Shown here piece after piece: positions 61,142-64,000 of a stretch of DNA of 64,000 bases. The position numbers and the translations under genes were made by a program. Numbering within the stretch: the first letter of the stretch is position 1; each line of letters begins with the position of its first letter. The notes under the pieces were generated by a model. The model did no database searches and had not been told where the DNA came from. It was given only the letters and a program-made list of their open reading frames with translations. The DNA lies in the NCBI GenBank assembly GCA_905250115.1, contig CAJNOI010000101.1:18501-82500 (forward strand), written 5' to 3'. The DNA comes from Adineta steineri (Eukaryota; Rotifera; Eurotatoria; Adinetida; Adinetidae).

Positions 61142-63210
61142 TTAATCATCATCATCATCTAATGTTGGTTCAACTGTAAGTGCACTACCATGTCCACTTC
61201 GTTCTTTGGTTAATGATGTTCCATATGTCCATTCATCTTTTTCAGGATCATAAATTTCAACAACAGATGAAAAATTTTTACCATCATAACCGCCTAAAGC
61301 AAAAAGACGTTTATCAAGTGTAACACAACTAAGTGCTGAACGACGACAATTAAGTGATTGAACATAAGACCATTGTTGTGTAATTGTATCATATCGTTCA
61401 ACAACATCAAGTTGCATGGGTCCAGTTATACTATCAGATGCATAACCTCCAACAACATATATATATTGTGCAAGTGTAGCAGCAGCAGCACCTGAACGAC
61501 TACATAAAAGTGGTTGTTCACGTTTCCATATATTCTTATCAGGATCATAAGATTCAACATCAGCTAATCGTCGATGTCCATCAAAACCTCCAATTGCATA
61601 TAATAATCGAGTATGTGTACAAACAGCTAAACCAATACGTTTTACATGCATAGAAGCAACTTCTTCCCAAACTGCAGAATCTGATGTTGGTGAATATCGT
61701 TCAACAGTTGAATATAATTCTTGATAACATGAACCACCCACTGCATACATATAATGATCAATTGTACCAACACCAAGACGATTTCGTGGATAAATCATTG
61801 GAGCTACTGTTGTCCATCTGTTAACAAATGGATCATAACATTCAACTTCACGACAATCTCGATTATCATTTCTTAAAAAAGAAATTTTATTTATTAATTT
61901 TTAAAAATATTATTCCTATTTACTTTGTATTATGTCTTCCACCAATAACATAAACACGCATATGAATTGAAACAACACCTACTCCACTTCTAGGTATCTG
62001 TAAATTTGCACATCGTTTCCATTTTTGTGTTTCTAAAAAATAACATTCCATTGTATTTATTGATTGATTATAATAACCACCAGCACAATCTAAATATACA
62101 ATATAGATAAATATTCGCGAATTCATTTGAATGCTCACATACATAAAACAAGTGGTTTAATTGGTGCACGATGTGGTGGTAACTGACAATAACGATGTGA
62201 TGTTAAATTTTCATATACATTTTCAAGATATTCTCGACAACGTTGCATATCAGGCTGTGCAAATTCATCACAATTAATAACATCTTTTAAAAATAATGGA
62301 TCAAGAAATTGAACACGTATACATGGTAAAATTTCCGAAAGTTCTTTACGTCGATTTAATAGATCATGTCGAATCCATTGCATTGCTGCCTAAAAAACAA
62401 ATTTATGGTATGGATATTAAGAAAAAAAGGTAAGTTCTGTGTTACAGTATAAATAATTGATTCACATTTAACTTGAACTTGATCAGCTTTAAGTATAAAA
62501 TATACATCACGAAAATCAAGTGTAAGAAATTCTTCATGTCGTATAATATCTTCAAAATGTTCATAAATATAATGTTGTGCAGCTTCAATTAATGGAAGAC
62601 ACTCAAACTGTTTTCCATAAAGATATAATCCAATACAATTAGATGCATGTAATTGATCACGTAGATATGCAACACATATTTCAATTAAATCATCTATTAA
62701 TAATAATGATGACGTTGCTAAAACTGAAAGAACCTAGTAAAAGAGAAAAATTTCTATTTAAAATTGAGATTTTATTTAATTTACACATTTATCATTGAGC
62801 TGTATTTGTGAAGTATAAAGAAAATCTAGTATAAGACTCATTGCAGTTGAACACCGTACTGTTTGACTTAAATCAATATCTTGTGCTGTATGTGCTTCAA
62901 TATGACCAGTTTGATTGAACATTGCACAAAAATAAGGACATGCTGCTGCTAATACAATTTTATGTGCTGAAAATCGTTGACCATTTACACATAAATTAAC
63001 ATCACAAAAACGTCCATCTTGTCGATACATTGCCATTGTATTTACAAGATGAGCAGTTCGATCGGATTTTAATTGATAAAAACGATCTGAACCTGATAAA
63101 GCTTTCATTGTATATTTTCCCATATCAAATATTTTTAACTCATTCATTGAAAATAAATCATCAAATTCATCGACATCATCTGTATCTATTTGGGAATGTA
63201 TATTTAGCAT
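61142..63210 (-). CDS. KEAP1: KEAP1-like BTB-BACK-Kelch protein
   Basis: Five exons, 63210-62785, 62733-62446, 62389-62143, 62089-61924 and 61871-61142, give 618 residues, near the 624 of human KEAP1. The BTB domain (FCDVNLCVNGQRFSAHKIVL) is followed by BACK (NCIGLYLYGKQF) and six Kelch blades with GG doublets (CAGGYYN, VIGGRHN, AVGGSCY, AIGGFDG, VVGGYAS, ALGGYDG). The linker and first blades align best with KEAP1, the cullin-3 adaptor that turns over NRF2 under low oxidative stress. A Cys at the BTB exon junction fits sensor C151, and NCDEF fits C288; the C273 site reads Val. The protein ends in an acidic tail (LDDDDD). Confidence 0.88.
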
Positions 63211-64000
63211 GACAGTGCCTTTTCTTTTTTAAAAAACGAATACAGAACAAGAAAAATAATTTTGCATCGTTCATCATGATACTTACAAATTTTTTAGTAA
63301 CTGTCATTGCCAACTATAGCTTATTGATGATTGTACGAATAAAATCTACTAATCAGATACGTAGATTAAATTGATTTGACTTTATTATATAGTGATTATA
63401 TAACAAATAGTATGTACACAAACATGACTTTTTTTATAAGAAAAATTATATTTTATACTCATGCCAGATGTCGTACTCATCCAACTTGATCAAGACATTG
63501 TGTTGTATGCAATGAGTATGTTGAAAAAGAATTTACATTGAGTAAGTTTATTATTATCAAATTACAAATAAACGAGAAATTCGAACTTTTTGCTAAAATA
63601 ATATGGCAATCTATTACAATAAGAACTAAAATGTTGTTAACGTGAATATTCAATTATTTCTATATGTTAACTGTAATTAATTGAATTGTATATTCTTTTT
63701 AATATTATCATATTAAATTTGTCATCGAGTCATAAATTAAACAGAAGAAAGATAAGAAAATAAATATTTAGATTCTATATGAGTAATAATAAAAGACAAA
63801 GAAAAATAAGAACATCAACAGGTATTTAAATGAATCATTCATATTAATTCTTAAATTACATCGATTATTGTGGGTTTTATATTCAATTAAAGTCATTAAT
63901 ATATTTCAAGAAAATCATAAGTTATTTTCATTCTAAATAGAATTTTGTACTAAACAAGAATAATAATGAATCATGAAAGATTACCTCTCGTTACATCGAA
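63211..64000. other. Upstream of the KEAP1-like gene, possible exon of another gene
   Basis: Mostly AT-rich. On the plus strand at about 63458-63542 an open stretch reads CRTHPTCSRHCVVCNEYVEK, a Cys/His pattern like part of a zinc finger, followed by a GTAAGT donor-like site at about 63542. It may be an exon of a gene extending to the right, but no start or further exons could be placed. Confidence 0.3.

Overview
The window reads as nuclear DNA of a small, AT-rich invertebrate, most likely a bdelloid rotifer. The support is: very short GT-AG introns (mostly 47-66 bp); ordinary animal and ciliary genes (OSCP1, KEAP1-like, CALML4-like, CEP43/FOP-like); a bacterial-type nonribosomal peptide synthetase (NRPS) cut by spliceosomal introns, as known from horizontally acquired bdelloid genes; and scattered G-rich tracts resembling the TGTGGG telomere repeat I recall for bdelloids. 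The species call is an inference.

Region 1 (770-24122, minus strand) is one giant NRPS gene. I could join 23 exons by GT-AG boundaries. Their total length is one base short of a multiple of three, and that base is missing inside exon 2. Restoring phase would give about 6,546 residues. The order is C-[C-A-T]-C-[C-A-T]-C-[C-A-T]-[C-A-T]-terminal domain, where C is condensation, A adenylation and T the carrier. The protein ends in a membrane and hexapeptide-repeat region like the terminal domain of poly-lysine-synthetase-type NRPSs (TIGR02353) instead of a thioesterase. Introns fall at the same sites and phases in each module, so the modules appear to have multiplied inside the eukaryote after the introns arrived.

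Region 2 (24.1-36.1 kb) is decayed and gene-poor. It holds a degenerate ~200-bp tandem repeat, a ruined polycystin-1-family gene, a ruined dual-specificity phosphatase, a secreted 2H-phosphoesterase-like gene with one amber codon after its signal peptide, an intact theta-like glutathione S-transferase, a hAT-like transposase tail, and several short G-rich/C-rich telomere-like tracts.

Region 3 (36.1-41.3 kb, plus strand) has a RanBP2-zinc-finger protein with an Ala/Ser-rich repeat and a possible ADP-ribosyltransferase-like C-terminal domain, a head-to-head telomere-like minisatellite, and a cysteine-rich gene with one in-frame TGA.

Region 4 (41.8-63.2 kb) is an ordinary gene-dense block: CEP43/FOP-like (+), OSCP1 (-, with a 617-bp foldback element and a piggyBac-like MITE in its introns), a GT10 fucosyltransferase (+), three tandem B-box/coiled-coil/SPRY genes (-), a small three-exon membrane protein (-), a CALML4-like EF-hand protein (-), a GT31 glycosyltransferase (+), and a KEAP1-like BTB-BACK-Kelch gene (-). 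I saw no tRNA, rRNA or CRISPR array. Exon coordinates come from reading splice signals by eye and have not been checked against transcripts.
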